A stretch of DNA of 64,000 nucleotides from Flavobacterium panacagri (GCF_030378165.1 NZ_CP119766.1:3844001-3908000), one strand, 5' to 3'. Counted from the stretch's first letter, positions 31,628-41,560 are shown. The notes: generated by a model from the sequence alone, not told the origin. Numbers and translations: made by a program.

Positions 31628-34600
31628 TTATATCTGATATGAAATAGTATGGTTTGGTGCAGAAACTAAAAGTGTTGTTGGACCGTAAGGCATTAATGTT
31701 TTTTTATCGCTTTTTGAATTGACTTGCAGTCCTGTAACAGCATTAATGTAATAACTTGAAAAAGATACTTTTTCGACATTAAAAACACCTTCAATATTTT
31801 GAATAAATGTACTCACATTAGCATCAATCAGCGGTTTTCCAATTTCTATTTGAGGAGGGCAATTTGCAATCCAAGGTGATAAATATTCTTTTAATGCTAG
31901 ATTTACTTTTTTTGTAATTGCTGCCATCTGATAGTTTTGATCGACTTGGATCGTAATGTTAACGCAGACATATTCCAGATTAAAGTTGGAGATTTTCAGG
32001 TTTATAAATGGAGAAGAATTGGCACTCAAAAAATTTTTTACCTGAATTTCAAGAGAGTTTGTTACCAATGGAATAAATGCGTTTGAATAATTAGCTGAGG
32101 CTATTTTTTTGACCAAGTAAACATTTGTACTGTTGTCACTTTTTTTAGTAACTACTTTAGAATAATAGACTGTATCAAATTTCTCGGCAATCAGAGTATA
32201 AAAATCAGCTGCAGTACTAGCTCTATTTTTGGTTTTGATACTATTGCTAACTCTTTTATTTCGGTCAGTTTTGTTCTCGGCGGCTTTTCCTCCAAAAGAA
32301 GCAAAAGGCTGTATAATGGTACCTATTTCTGGAATTTTGATTTCAGGTTTTGTAATAACATTGGCATCTATGTGAGGATTCTGTCTATCATTTAAAAAGC
32401 TAGTTCCAGTTCTTTGCACGCTAAATCCATTGGTTTGCATAAAAATGGTATTAGAAAATGATTCAAGGTTGCCAATTGCTGCAATAGAAATCCAGTTTTT
32501 AGTTCCAGGCATTATGGTATTGTTGTTATTGCAATCTGGTGGAATCGGAATTTCTACAATTCCTGAAGTTCTAAACTGACTGGTATGATCTGATAAAGGC
32601 TGTATGTTTTTCCAGCCTGAATCGTTCAAATAATAATACATAATGCGGTTATGATTGGTAAGGGAAGTTGAATTTCTCGCTAACTCAAAATAAAAATTTA
32701 AAGTACTGTCGCATATCAAGTTATCCAGTTCTATAAATAATGCCCCATTATGAGAGAAAGACGGATAAAGAGGAAAACCTTGTACAACACCGCTTTCGGA
32801 GTTTCCGATAATTTCTGTAGTGAACGCACTTGTATCACTTTTATCTGCTGTAGCACTGTCAAATGCACTATAATTTAAAAATGGTGCATAAATAAAATAT
32901 TGCAGCGGATAATCACCAGCTGTACCATCAAGCTTGTAAGTTACGCTGGCTTTATAAATAGCAGAAAAAGTTTTTATTTTTGGGGTAAATGGAATATTGG
33001 GAGCAGCAATAAAATCTGTTACTTCTTTATCTTTTGCCATTGCAAGTTTATTGCCATTTTGCAAAGCAATACTAGCGACAACATTTGCGTACAATTCTGA
33101 ACCAAAACCGTATTCTGGACTAGATAAAGTCATTTTTATAAATCCAGATGAACTTTCTTCTGTAAATTTTAAAGACTCTTTTTGAATATTTGGATCGGGC
33201 TGCCATGGCTTGACATCATTTTGTACTAGATTTGAATTTGAAACTGGTTTAGAATAGATATAATAGCTACTAGATGTACTGAGCATATTATTATTTGGGG
33301 TACCAACTAAAGAAGCAAATAAATATACTGGTTGTGGAATTTCATTAACTGGAATGAAAATTTTATCAATGTCACTGCTCTTAATTTTTGTCATTTTAAG
33401 GCCTTGCCATGATTTGTTTTGCATAATATTAAAATCAACTGTAAAACTGGTATTTGTAAATTCGCTTGGAAATGCAATATTTTGCTCTTTTGGCTGAAAA
33501 AGATTATAAGCGTTAAATAGGCTTGGAGTAGCTTCTTTTTTTGGTGGATTTAGATAATCATTGTATTGTTGGTAATAGATTTCGAAATCAGCAGGTCTTT
33601 TATCCCAATCTATTTCTACAATAAAGCTGTCAAGAGGTTTACTCAAAATTTCATTGTTTCCAATAATAAAATTGGCATTTACAAGCGGAATTGGACCAAA
33701 CGGAGTATAAGGATTCTTAGCGCTTAATTCTCCAAAATCATTATACAATTGAAAGGTTTTAACTCCTGTTACTTTTAAAGCGATTGTTATGGAAGCAATT
33801 TTAGGTGGTTTCTGTGGATTAGGAACATTTTCAAATAAAATCTTCATCATCGGCCAGTCACTTTTTACCCCGTCTGGATTAACTAAAAAAGGTTCGATCG
33901 CAGCAGCAGTTGGATCAAGATTTATTTGGATTGTAAAAACAGTATTTTGTTTTTCAGTATCTGACGTAAAATTACTAGGACGTAAATCTAATTTTAGCCA
34001 TTCTTTTTGTGTGCTCAAAAAATAGCGGGCTTCTTGCAGAATTTTTAAATCGATCTGATAATCAAATTCCAATGTAAGAGTTATTGTTCTTTCTCCTTCA
34101 CGTAATAATAGCATGGGAGAGGCAAACGCAATTCCGATTAAAGAAGGATTTAGAGTGGCATCGCCTGATCCAAATGTTTCCCAGCTGATTGCCTTATTTT
34201 CCTGGTCCAATTGAATTTCAGTGGGTTTTACAATTGTTTGTAAATTGTAAGAAGCATTGTTTGTACCCTGATAAGAAAGCTTGTGTACACTTGCAATTGA
34301 AGCAGGGTTCAGGTTTACATTTTTTTGTGAAGCGAATAAAATTGGATTCTTTTGTAGATCAACTCCTGCATTAAATAATGTTCCTGCTGGTAAAGTATAA
34401 AGAGATGTTAGTTTTGTAAGCGTCGCGCACAAAAAAGTATGATCTGCAATGGCGGGTAATTTAGTTTGTTTTAGAATATCTTTATAATAAAAATCAAGAT
34501 GTTTCTCTGAAAGCCCATTCAGTTGATTTTGTTGAACTTTTAAAAGATTTATAAAAGAACGTAAAAGTACAGTATCTGGAAATTGTCCTTTTTTCAGGTC

Positions 34601-35350
34601 CAACTTTTGAAATTCTTTTGCTGCATGATGAATGATTGTTTCTAAAAACTGAAATAATTTGTCTCCAATTTTTGTTAGAATCTCCAAACTAAAAGAGGTC
34701 ATTGATGATGTTTCCTGTGAAATGGAATATTCTGTTTCGAAACCGAAAACTTGCCAGAAAGGCAATCTGTCTTTATTGGTGTACCAGATGTTTTTGTCAA
34801 AAGATTTAAATTTTTGAAGTGGCTCGGGAACAACAAAAACATCGTTCAGAGACAATTGGTACAAATACTCTCTAAAAGATTGAATAGCCCAAAAGTCGAT
34901 GCTTAATCTTGTTTTTACTTCCTGTAAAACATAGGTTTTGAGATCGTAAATTTCGCTATTCTTTAGCATATAATGTGTCCAGCGTTCTATAATATTATAA
35001 ACTGCGGTAATATGATCAAACAGATTGTTTAGAGCATTAGAATGTGGATTTCCACCGTTTTCTTTTTTTACTAATCGTTGAATTTCTGTACAGCTGTTTT
35101 TATAGTCGGCATATAGTTTTTTGTAGTTTGTTTTTGAAATGGATGCCATCAGAAAAACAGGATCTTTTAGTAAAAACGGATTCCAGTTTCCTTCGATAAT
35201 ATTGTTATCATTATAAAAATTGATCAATTTGCTAAATTCTGTCAAAAAGTACAGCCAGTCTTGCTCTGTTCTACTGTCTATTAAATACGGACTTGGAATG
35301 AGTGCTTCGTTAAGAGAATTTATGGCGCTATTTTGATCTATTAGAATCAT
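31628..35350 (-). CDS. eCIS baseplate J-like protein (Afp11/Pvc11-like)
   Basis: 1240 aa. The C-terminal third carries the baseplate-J signature (NKRVSNSIKTKNRASTAADF, YTLIAEKFDTVYYSKVVTKK) and the usual last strands. The N-terminal about 250 residues are helical (YKKLYADYKNSCTEIQRLVK). The long middle holds several beta-sandwich-like stretches (FVEIDWDKRPADFEIYYQQY). It is the main wedge component linking hub and sheath. The start overlaps the gp25 gene by 4 bp. Confidence 0.92.
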   Translation of the reverse strand: MILIDQNSAINSLNEALIPSPYLIDSRTEQDWLYFLTEFSKLINFYNDNNIIEGNWNPFLLKDPVFLMASISKTNYKKLYADYKNSCTEIQRLVKKENGGNPHSNALNNLFDHITAVYNIIERWTHYMLKNSEIYDLKTYVLQEVKTRLSIDFWAIQSFREYLYQLSLNDVFVVPEPLQKFKSFDKNIWYTNKDRLPFWQVFGFETEYSISQETSSMTSFSLEILTKIGDKLFQFLETIIHHAAKEFQKLDLKKGQFPDTVLLRSFINLLKVQQNQLNGLSEKHLDFYYKDILKQTKLPAIADHTFLCATLTKLTSLYTLPAGTLFNAGVDLQKNPILFASQKNVNLNPASIASVHKLSYQGTNNASYNLQTIVKPTEIQLDQENKAISWETFGSGDATLNPSLIGIAFASPMLLLREGERTITLTLEFDYQIDLKILQEARYFLSTQKEWLKLDLRPSNFTSDTEKQNTVFTIQINLDPTAAAIEPFLVNPDGVKSDWPMMKILFENVPNPQKPPKIASITIALKVTGVKTFQLYNDFGELSAKNPYTPFGPIPLVNANFIIGNNEILSKPLDSFIVEIDWDKRPADFEIYYQQYNDYLNPPKKEATPSLFNAYNLFQPKEQNIAFPSEFTNTSFTVDFNIMQNKSWQGLKMTKIKSSDIDKIFIPVNEIPQPVYLFASLVGTPNNNMLSTSSSYYIYSKPVSNSNLVQNDVKPWQPDPNIQKESLKFTEESSSGFIKMTLSSPEYGFGSELYANVVASIALQNGNKLAMAKDKEVTDFIAAPNIPFTPKIKTFSAIYKASVTYKLDGTAGDYPLQYFIYAPFLNYSAFDSATADKSDTSAFTTEIIGNSESGVVQGFPLYPSFSHNGALFIELDNLICDSTLNFYFELARNSTSLTNHNRIMYYYLNDSGWKNIQPLSDHTSQFRTSGIVEIPIPPDCNNNNTIMPGTKNWISIAAIGNLESFSNTIFMQTNGFSVQRTGTSFLNDRQNPHIDANVITKPEIKIPEIGTIIQPFASFGGKAAENKTDRNKRVSNSIKTKNRASTAADFYTLIAEKFDTVYYSKVVTKKSDNSTNVYLVKKIASANYSNAFIPLVTNSLEIQVKNFLSANSSPFINLKISNFNLEYVCVNITIQVDQNYQMAAITKKVNLALKEYLSPWIANCPPQIEIGKPLIDANVSTFIQNIEGVFNVEKVSFSSYYINAVTGLQVNSKSDKKTLMPYGPTTLLVSAPNHTISYQI

Positions 35351-35781
35351 TTTTTCTTGTCTAAGTTTGTTCCTTCTTTTAAATAAAATGGGAATACATA
35401 ATTGTGTCTTGTATTGGTTTGCGAATAAACATAAGTAATCAGTATTTCTATTTTCCCGTTAAGAGTATCAGTAGATGTGACTTTAACGTCTTGCACCAAT
35501 ATTCTGGGTTCGTAACGCAGTAAGGCAAACTTGATCGTTTCTACAATTTCGCCTTTAAGTGCACTGTCAATTTTTCTAAACATAAATTGTTGAATTCCAG
35601 AACCAAAATTAGCTTCTAGAGTACGTTCGCCTTTACGGGTGTTTAGAATGATATTAATAGATTCATTAATGTTTGTTTCATTTGCAGATAAATTTAACTG
35701 ATGATTATCGGCAGAGAAGGAAACAGGAAAGGCCCATCCTGAACCTAAAAAAGCGGTTTCATTATGTACGACATTATCCAC
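35347..35781 (-). CDS. gp25-like baseplate protein (Afp9/Pvc9-like)
   Basis: 144 aa. The only suitable start is GTG at 35779-35781, which overlaps the PAAR gene stop by 8 bp. The family core is clear: FLGSGWAFPVSF, INIILNTRKGERTLEANFGS, GIQQFMF and the EPR motif in RYEPRILVQDV. gp25 anchors the first sheath ring to the wedge. Confidence 0.93.
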   Translation of the reverse strand: MDNVVHNETAFLGSGWAFPVSFSADNHQLNLSANETNINESINIILNTRKGERTLEANFGSGIQQFMFRKIDSALKGEIVETIKFALLRYEPRILVQDVKVTSTDTLNGKIEILITYVYSQTNTRHNYVFPFYLKEGTNLDKKK

Positions 35782-36073
35782 CGATCATGACATTAAATGC
35801 TCCTAGAACAATTGATCCACCATGCGCAGTTGAATCTCCAATTCTTGCGGCAGGCATACCACAAATCATAACCGTTGCCGATCCTTTTATAATAGAATCT
35901 GGTGGGCCTACACAAACCAGCATGTCGCCAACTCTGGCAGCTGGTAATCCTGCTATTAAAACAGTTGGAGCTCCTGGGCCAATTATTGGTCCGCCTACAT
36001 GAGGTATTGGTGGCAGACCAGGAGTAACCATTGGACATTGATGAAAGTCTGTAAGTCTTGCTGCTGGTGGCAT
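35774..36073 (-). CDS. PAAR-domain spike tip protein (Afp10-like)
   Basis: 99 aa, almost entirely PAAR repeats (MPPAARLTDFHQCPMV, MICGMPAARIGDSTAHGGSI). His and Cys residues (H11, C13, H25, C54, H84) could hold the zinc at the cone tip. It caps the VgrG-like spike and can be the attachment point for cargo. No extension domain is fused. Confidence 0.95.
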   Translation of the reverse strand: MPPAARLTDFHQCPMVTPGLPPIPHVGGPIIGPGAPTVLIAGLPAARVGDMLVCVGPPDSIIKGSATVMICGMPAARIGDSTAHGGSIVLGAFNVMIGG

Positions 36074-36151
36074 AATTTTTCTGTTTAAGGTTAATTATTT
36101 TTTCGTTTTTTGTTCAATAAAGAGTGTCATTTCTTGCATCGTAACAAGCCA

Positions 36152-37951
36152 TTAATTAATCATTACCATTGCGCCTTTAAGTGTTAATTGCATTCCGCCG
36201 GAGACTTGTGCCGTTTGTCCGCCTTGAGCGCTATATTGCATGTCTGCATTTTCTTTAATGTTGAGGCCTTTTAATGAAATGTCTCCGCCACTTGACTGTA
36301 TGTCAACGCCTTGATTTCCTTTAATGCTTACTTTTTGATTAGCCGTGATATTGATGTTTTTCTGACTTGATAAATCAATACCGCTGCTTGACATTACAAT
36401 GCTGTTTTCGTTCTCATCCTGAATCGTAATTTTTTTGTCTTTATCGCTAATTATGATGGTATTTTTATTGGGTGTTGCAACAGTCCATATTTTGTTTTCG
36501 TCATCAAATTTTACTGAGATTCCTGATTTAGAAACAATAGCCTTTACAGAATTCTTCTGATTTGGATCAAGACCAGTAAAGGGTTTTATATTTGTACTGC
36601 TATAAATACTTCCAAGTATGATAGGATAGCGAGGATCTTCGTTTATGAAACCCAAGATGACTTCGTCTCCAACTTCGGGCATAAAAAAAGCTCCAGCTCC
36701 GTTTGTTGAATAAAAATTAGTCAGCCTTGCCCAGATTCCCTGACCATTTGGATCTAATAGCGGAACATCAACTAAAATTCGGTATTGAGAATCTGGATCT
36801 TCATACATCTTTTTTACCGTTGCGTTAAAGAGCCCTTTTGCTCCAGGTACTAGACCAGAAGCGGGTGGTGCAACAACATCTGGTTCTTCAGTAAACCAAA
36901 ATGGAGAAAGTCCAAGAGTAACTTCAGAAATCCAATTTCCCTGCGACAAATCGTGCACAACTCCGCCAATTATATAATCGCCATTAAAGCGATCTCCAAG
37001 ACCAGCAAAAGTCATATATTTTCCAGGATCAACTAAATTTGTACCTTGAAATTTGGCTTCTCCCATTATTTTAGAATATTCACTTTTGATGATTTGTGCT
37101 TTTGACCAATTGGTTAAATCGGCAGTTTCTAAAGGAGCAGAAGTCTGTAATTGATAAGTAGGAAGCCCGATCACTTCAGATAGTTTTTTTGTAGTTAAAT
37201 TTCCAGTTCCAGAAACATTTGGTGCAGCGTTACCACTTACAACACTTTGAGTTTTAAAATCCCAGCTGTTTGCCGCAACGTTTCCTAATTGTGTAAGAGC
37301 ATTTAATTTGGCATTAAACTCAAGAAGATTATCACCATACGTTACTGTAAGTATTGAAGTCGTATTTTTGTCAGGAGGAAATACAGAGATTTTCCCGTTT
37401 AAAGTTGTTATGATTAATCCGTTTGCTTCGGCAAGAGCCAGTATATAATCCCAATCGGTTGTATAATATTGTACTTGCTCTGGCCAAGTTGTGCTTGTTG
37501 AGGTCACATCTGCGCTTAAGCCTGAATAGGTTCCTATTATAGACGATATGATATCGCTGTCTTTTTGTTTAGAAAAGGTAAGGCTTTTGCGTCCCACAAT
37601 CATTTGTATTGCATTATCTCGACATTCAATTTCTAAAGCTGAACCTACCAAATTATCAATACGAATAGTCTGGCTCATGATTAAACCCGAAAAAAGAACA
37701 GTATTATTATTGTCATATCCTGCTTCAATGCTAACTGATGCGCCAGGAACAAAAACAGAAGAGGAGCTGGCATCAAACTTACCTGTGTTGGCTTCTCCGT
37801 CTAGAATTGTAATTTTTGCAGATGCAATTCGATTTACTTTCTTTTCAATATGAATAGACAGCACGCTTAGCTCATCGGCAATTGCAGTTCCATTAACTTT
37901 TACTGCAAATGTTGCGATTCCGCCACTTTTTATTTCAGTTGATGCGCTCAT
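36152..37951 (-). CDS. VgrG-like central spike protein (gp27-gp5; Afp8/Pvc8-like)
   Basis: 599 aa. A gp27-like N-terminal part (IEKKVNRIASAKITILDGEA; YTTDWDYILALAEANGLIIT) is followed by a gp5 OB-fold (GIWARLTNFYSTNGAGAFFM, PEVGDEVILGFINEDPRYPI, ILGSIYSS). The C-terminus is a repetitive beta-helix (IIISDKDKKITIQDENENSI, ISLKGLNIKENADM), forming the trimeric spike needle. The start overlaps the LysM gene by 4 bp. No catalytic lysozyme or toxin domain is fused. Confidence 0.95.
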   Translation of the reverse strand: MSASTEIKSGGIATFAVKVNGTAIADELSVLSIHIEKKVNRIASAKITILDGEANTGKFDASSSSVFVPGASVSIEAGYDNNNTVLFSGLIMSQTIRIDNLVGSALEIECRDNAIQMIVGRKSLTFSKQKDSDIISSIIGTYSGLSADVTSTSTTWPEQVQYYTTDWDYILALAEANGLIITTLNGKISVFPPDKNTTSILTVTYGDNLLEFNAKLNALTQLGNVAANSWDFKTQSVVSGNAAPNVSGTGNLTTKKLSEVIGLPTYQLQTSAPLETADLTNWSKAQIIKSEYSKIMGEAKFQGTNLVDPGKYMTFAGLGDRFNGDYIIGGVVHDLSQGNWISEVTLGLSPFWFTEEPDVVAPPASGLVPGAKGLFNATVKKMYEDPDSQYRILVDVPLLDPNGQGIWARLTNFYSTNGAGAFFMPEVGDEVILGFINEDPRYPIILGSIYSSTNIKPFTGLDPNQKNSVKAIVSKSGISVKFDDENKIWTVATPNKNTIIISDKDKKITIQDENENSIVMSSSGIDLSSQKNINITANQKVSIKGNQGVDIQSSGGDISLKGLNIKENADMQYSAQGGQTAQVSGGMQLTLKGAMVMIN

Positions 37952-38625
37952 AAATTAGAAGGGATTATAGGTGGAAATATTAGTTTGTCGATACCATTAA
38001 GGTTTCTGAATTTGTTGAGTTTATTATGTTCTGCAACTTGTATATAAAATGAGTCATCATTCCATACTTTCTGGCATAGCTGAGGTAAAGACATTCCTTC
38101 AGAAACCGATACAATGTGAGTAAGGTCTGGAGATTCTGGAGCATCTGTTCTGGTTACTGTTTTGGGAGAAATGTATCGGCTGAAAGACAAAGATATCTTG
38201 GCTCTTAGCGGACTTCCGTCTGGTTTAAACAAAGTGTAAGAGATATCTATTGAATCAAGAACTCCGTTAAATGTGATGTTCTGTCCCCATTGCACTTTTA
38301 CAAAATTGGGACGGTGTATTTTACCGTTATAAGTGTAAATAATCGTTTCTAAGGCAGTTATTTCTTTGGCCATATCAATACGTTTGGCATCTATGATTCC
38401 CGTACAGTCTATTACCATTTCAAAACTTAATTTATCGCTCGGCGTGCTTTTATACTTTTGTGAGGCTGAACTTGTTGCAGGAGCTTGCTGTTCGTTGTAT
38501 TCAATACTTTTTTGTATTTTGATATTATCAGGATTAATCATGAAAGCATACGGATTTCCAGAGAATTTATTTTGAAATTCTTCGTCTGTATATCCCGTAA
38601 TTTTCATTAATTCTAAACTTGCCAT
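37948..38625 (-). CDS. LysM-containing baseplate hub protein (Afp7/Pvc7-like)
   Basis: 225 aa. The N-terminal 150 residues match the Afp7/gp53-like hub protein (YAFMINPDNIKIQKSIEYNE; VKVQWGQNITFNGVLDSIDI). A C-terminal LysM-like module (about 170-220: VSEGMSLPQLCQKVWNDDSF, VAEHNKLNKFRNLNGIDKLI) acts in CIS as a tube-baseplate glue rather than a wall binder. It overlaps the spike gene by 4 bp. Confidence 0.92.
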   Translation of the reverse strand: MASLELMKITGYTDEEFQNKFSGNPYAFMINPDNIKIQKSIEYNEQQAPATSSASQKYKSTPSDKLSFEMVIDCTGIIDAKRIDMAKEITALETIIYTYNGKIHRPNFVKVQWGQNITFNGVLDSIDISYTLFKPDGSPLRAKISLSFSRYISPKTVTRTDAPESPDLTHIVSVSEGMSLPQLCQKVWNDDSFYIQVAEHNKLNKFRNLNGIDKLIFPPIIPSNL

Positions 38626-38681
38626 TGTTTTATTATTTTAAGTTTTTTAAAGCCTGTTAAGTTTGTCAGTGGAATATTTTC

Positions 38682-38804
38682 TCACGCAGATTTTTTAAAT
38701 CATTTTAATTTGTGGTTAGCATTATTTCACGCAGTTTTTAAAATAGATTTAAACAGATTTATTGTGACTACTTTAAAGCTTAATCTGATTTAATTTGAGT
38801 GAGA
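38682..38804. repeat. Degenerate Flavobacterium-type CACGCAGATTT repeats inside the eCIS operon
   Basis: TCACGCAGATTTTTTAAAT at 38682-38700 is repeated as TCACGCAGTTTTTAAAATAG and GATTTAAACAGATTT at 38728-38760. An inverted-looking AATCTGATTTAATTTGAGTG follows at 38781-38800. The element fills the only large gap (203 bp) among the structural genes, between the DUF5908 and LysM genes. From memory, ACGCAGATT-type repeats are common in Flavobacterium intergenic DNA. Possible roles are mRNA processing or adjusting expression of early against late structural genes. Confidence 0.5.
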
Positions 38805-38828
38805 CAATGATTTTTTTAATCTGTGGCT

Positions 38829-38999
38829 TCAACGTTTATAACTATTCTCCTGATTTTTTTCTGCGATTAATCTTTTACATTCTTCCAGCAGCTGTTTTCT
38901 CAAAATCGATAGTTCTCTTTCTTTGGTCAGAGCCGAATTTTTTGCATTTGAGGTTACGATTTCTGTTTTGATAACAAGTTCTCTTATTTCGATTGGCAT
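38829..38999 (-). CDS. DUF5908 family small eCIS protein (Afp6 position)
   Basis: 56 aa: ATG at 38997-38999, stop TGA at 38829-38831. The start MPIEIRELVIKTEIVTSN is the family hallmark, and the C-terminal half is a charged helix (ERELSILRKQLLEECKRLIA). It lies 6 bp after the second tube gene and before the LysM gene, the place of Afp6/Pvc6. DUF5908 proteins are found almost only in contractile injection loci. The role is probably minor structural or assembly. Confidence 0.85.
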   Translation of the reverse strand: MPIEIRELVIKTEIVTSNAKNSALTKERELSILRKQLLEECKRLIAEKNQENSYKR

Positions 39000-39005
39000 A
39001 ATGAT

Positions 39006-39476
39006 TTACATAAAAAGTTTATCAAATTTGGTATCTTTAGAAATGTCAAAATAGGTGTAAGCGAGCTCAATAGATTCTATCGCAATATTGCTTTCCTGAG
39101 AATTTAAGTCGGAAACCGAATACTTTACGGGATAGGCGTTATTAAAAGCCCATTGCATACAAACTACACCAGAGGCATTGAGGAGTTTTAAAATTACATT
39201 TTTAGGTTGTATAGGGTTTGATAATCCTTGGTCGATGCAGTTGGCACACCAATTGATCAACTGAGATCCTGCGGGTACCATTGCTCTTTTAAGCACTAAG
39301 TTCTGACTGTTAGAAATGGTTGGGAGGCGATATTTAAATCTATTTTCACCCCCGCAAACAATTTCTTCTACACTTAATTCTTTAGAAATTCCTGATACCT
39401 CTTTGAAAGCCGCATCTACACCTGCAAATGAAAGTGTAAAATAAAAGCTGACAGGATAATCGTTACTTACCGCCAT
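39006..39476 (-). CDS. Tail tube protein 2 (gp19-like; Afp5-like)
   Basis: 156 aa with the T4-gp19/Hcp-like tube fold pattern: YFTLSFAGVDAAFKEVSGIS, RLPTISNSQNLVLKRAMVPA, VVCMQWAFNNAYPVKYSVSD, SIELAYTYFDI. It differs from tube 1 in the N-terminal loop and is probably the tube initiator between hub and main tube, as Afp5 is. It overlaps tube 1 by 14 bp. Confidence 0.92.
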   Translation of the reverse strand: MAVSNDYPVSFYFTLSFAGVDAAFKEVSGISKELSVEEIVCGGENRFKYRLPTISNSQNLVLKRAMVPAGSQLINWCANCIDQGLSNPIQPKNVILKLLNASGVVCMQWAFNNAYPVKYSVSDLNSQESNIAIESIELAYTYFDISKDTKFDKLFM

Positions 39477-39933
39477 TTTTAATGATTAGTTGTTCGTGTG
39501 CGATTTCTATAGTGTCTACAGCAACTTCATTGCCATCAGATTTTAAATCCGTGCTGGTAATTTTGGTTGGCCAGGCATTATTTAAAGTCCATTGCATAGT
39601 TACGTCGCCTTTTTCATCTAATAATTTTATTAGAACGGTTCTTCTTTTAATCGTATTCATTACGACTTGCTGATGCCAATCCCAAAAAGTATTGTCATTT
39701 ACAAAGATGCCGCGCTTCATCGTGACATTTCCGTATTTAGTAATGCCAGGCATTTTTTCTACAGAAAAAAGCGGACTGTTACTTTTGCGGTATTCTATAA
39801 TTTGATTTTCAACATCCATTCCAGTAACTTCCTGAAAAGCTACTTTTGTTAATTCTGTTCCAAGATCTACTTCGAATCTAAACTTTGGCATGGGCCATGT
39901 TGCGCCTTGTACGCTTCCGTCATCTGTTGCCAT
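39463..39933 (-). CDS. Tail tube protein 1 (gp19-like; Afp1-like main tube)
   Basis: 156 aa. Tube signature: PKFRFEVDLGTELTKVAFQE, VTGMDVENQIIEYRKSNSPL, VTMKRGIFVNDNTFWDWHQQ, TMQWTLNNAWPTKITSTDLK. It is the likely main inner-tube subunit. It lies 49 bp after the sheath gene and overlaps tube 2. Confidence 0.93.
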   Translation of the reverse strand: MATDDGSVQGATWPMPKFRFEVDLGTELTKVAFQEVTGMDVENQIIEYRKSNSPLFSVEKMPGITKYGNVTMKRGIFVNDNTFWDWHQQVVMNTIKRRTVLIKLLDEKGDVTMQWTLNNAWPTKITSTDLKSDGNEVAVDTIEIAHEQLIIKNGGK

Positions 39934-39982
39934 ATTATTTTATTTTAAATTAAAATTTGCTTAATTGAGAGTATTTATTTGA

Positions 39983-41560
39983 TTAACTAGAAGTTGCCAT
40001 TTGCTGTTGAAATGTCAGAACGATAAATTCGGCAGGATGAACAACAGCAACTTTTACCGTTACATTCATGTGACCGTTTAAAAGATCATCTGCAGTCATT
40101 GTCGAACCCAATCCGCAGGCTACAGAAAAAGCTTCTGAAGCACTTGCTCCTTGCAAACCTCCTTGTTTCCAAATAGAACTAAGAAAACTACTGATCATAG
40201 AGATTACAGCTTCCCAAGTGTTTTTATCATTAGGCTGGAAAACATAGGCCTGAGCTGCAAGTTTACAAGACTGTTCTAAGAATATCATTGTTCTTCTCAC
40301 TGGGATATATCTCCAGTCCTGACTATTTCCATCAAGTGTTCTTGATCCCCAGATTAATATGCCTAAACCGTTAAAAGTTCTAATCGCATTAATTGATTTC
40401 CCAGAAACAGCATCAACGTTTAAATTGGCCTGCTGGCTTTCTGAAAGAGAAATCGGTAACGATGCTGCTCCTACAATAGAAGTGTTTGCAGGTGCTTCCC
40501 ACGGACCAACAGCATTGTCTACGGTCGTAATAACTCCAGCCATAGCGCCGCTTGGAGGAAGAATATTAGCATCGGCAACAATATGCTTGATCATTAGAGA
40601 GTAAGTCTGGCTCGCAATAAGTAGTGCGTTGTGATTTTGTGTAACAGTTAAAGTACTTGATGGACTTTGAATGTTTGCTATAATCGTGGCAACGGCTGGG
40701 TTAGGAGAACTTGGAGGATTAAGGATGGCTTCTAGCTGTTTTAGATCTCCGCCAAATAAATTAGTGTAATCAATATCAGAAGTTTGCATTATTGTAGTTC
40801 CTATAAAAGGATAATAAGCCATTCCGTAGTTTAACCCAACAGAGCCTGTGTTCATTCTGAAGTTTGTAATGTCCTCTGTATACAAAATAGGATCGGGAGC
40901 ATCACCGCCAATAATGTCAAACAAGCACATTGCTGTCTGCATTTGTGTAGCCTGAAGAAGCATTGACTGCATAAGAGTTCCGTTGTTTTCTACACTTAAT
41001 AAAGTGGCTTCTGGACAAATGTACATTGTTGGTTCTTGTTCATTTAGCAATAACGAAAGACCTTTAGTCAAATCATTGAGCTGTACATTTGGATTTACCA
41101 CTGGAACGCCAGGTGTTCCCGGCTTTTGTGACTGAGGACCATAACTTCCGACAGAAACAATATAGGCATCTCCACCGCCATTTTCATAAAAAAGCCTTAC
41201 GTTATTATATAAATAATAAACCGTATTAGGATCTGGAACTATTGAATAATAAGTTCCGGCAATCAGCATGTAATCTCCCTTTTGAGGCTGACTTTTTTCG
41301 GCTACCAGATAGTATTCAGGATTATATTGTTTAGACGGACTTGCTGGTGCAGGTGGATCCGGTAAACAGAAGAAAGCCTGAAAATCAGCAAAAGATGTGA
41401 TTTTTACTGGCACATTCGTATACGATTTTCCTTCGTATGCGGCTTGTGGTGTGTACCCTATAAATGCTGGTATTGCTGTAGCAACTCCAACAACAGAATT
41501 GGGAAAAGCATTTAATTCTTGAATGTAAACACCAGGAGTTTGAATGGTAGATAAATTCAT
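39983..41560 (-). CDS. Contractile sheath protein (single sheath gene)
   Basis: 525 aa. Sheath ends are clear: an N-terminal TPGVYIQELNAFPNSVVGVA and a C-terminal GLGSTMTADDLLNGHMNVTV followed by VAVVHPAEFIVLTFQQQM. The core motif GLGILIWGSRTLDGNSQDWR, YIPVRRTMIFLEQS is also present. Only one sheath gene is present, against three in Afp, as in simpler eCIS. A middle insertion (about 130-330) probably forms the outer sheath domain. Confidence 0.95.
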   Translation of the reverse strand: MNLSTIQTPGVYIQELNAFPNSVVGVATAIPAFIGYTPQAAYEGKSYTNVPVKITSFADFQAFFCLPDPPAPASPSKQYNPEYYLVAEKSQPQKGDYMLIAGTYYSIVPDPNTVYYLYNNVRLFYENGGGDAYIVSVGSYGPQSQKPGTPGVPVVNPNVQLNDLTKGLSLLLNEQEPTMYICPEATLLSVENNGTLMQSMLLQATQMQTAMCLFDIIGGDAPDPILYTEDITNFRMNTGSVGLNYGMAYYPFIGTTIMQTSDIDYTNLFGGDLKQLEAILNPPSSPNPAVATIIANIQSPSSTLTVTQNHNALLIASQTYSLMIKHIVADANILPPSGAMAGVITTVDNAVGPWEAPANTSIVGAASLPISLSESQQANLNVDAVSGKSINAIRTFNGLGILIWGSRTLDGNSQDWRYIPVRRTMIFLEQSCKLAAQAYVFQPNDKNTWEAVISMISSFLSSIWKQGGLQGASASEAFSVACGLGSTMTADDLLNGHMNVTVKVAVVHPAEFIVLTFQQQMATSS

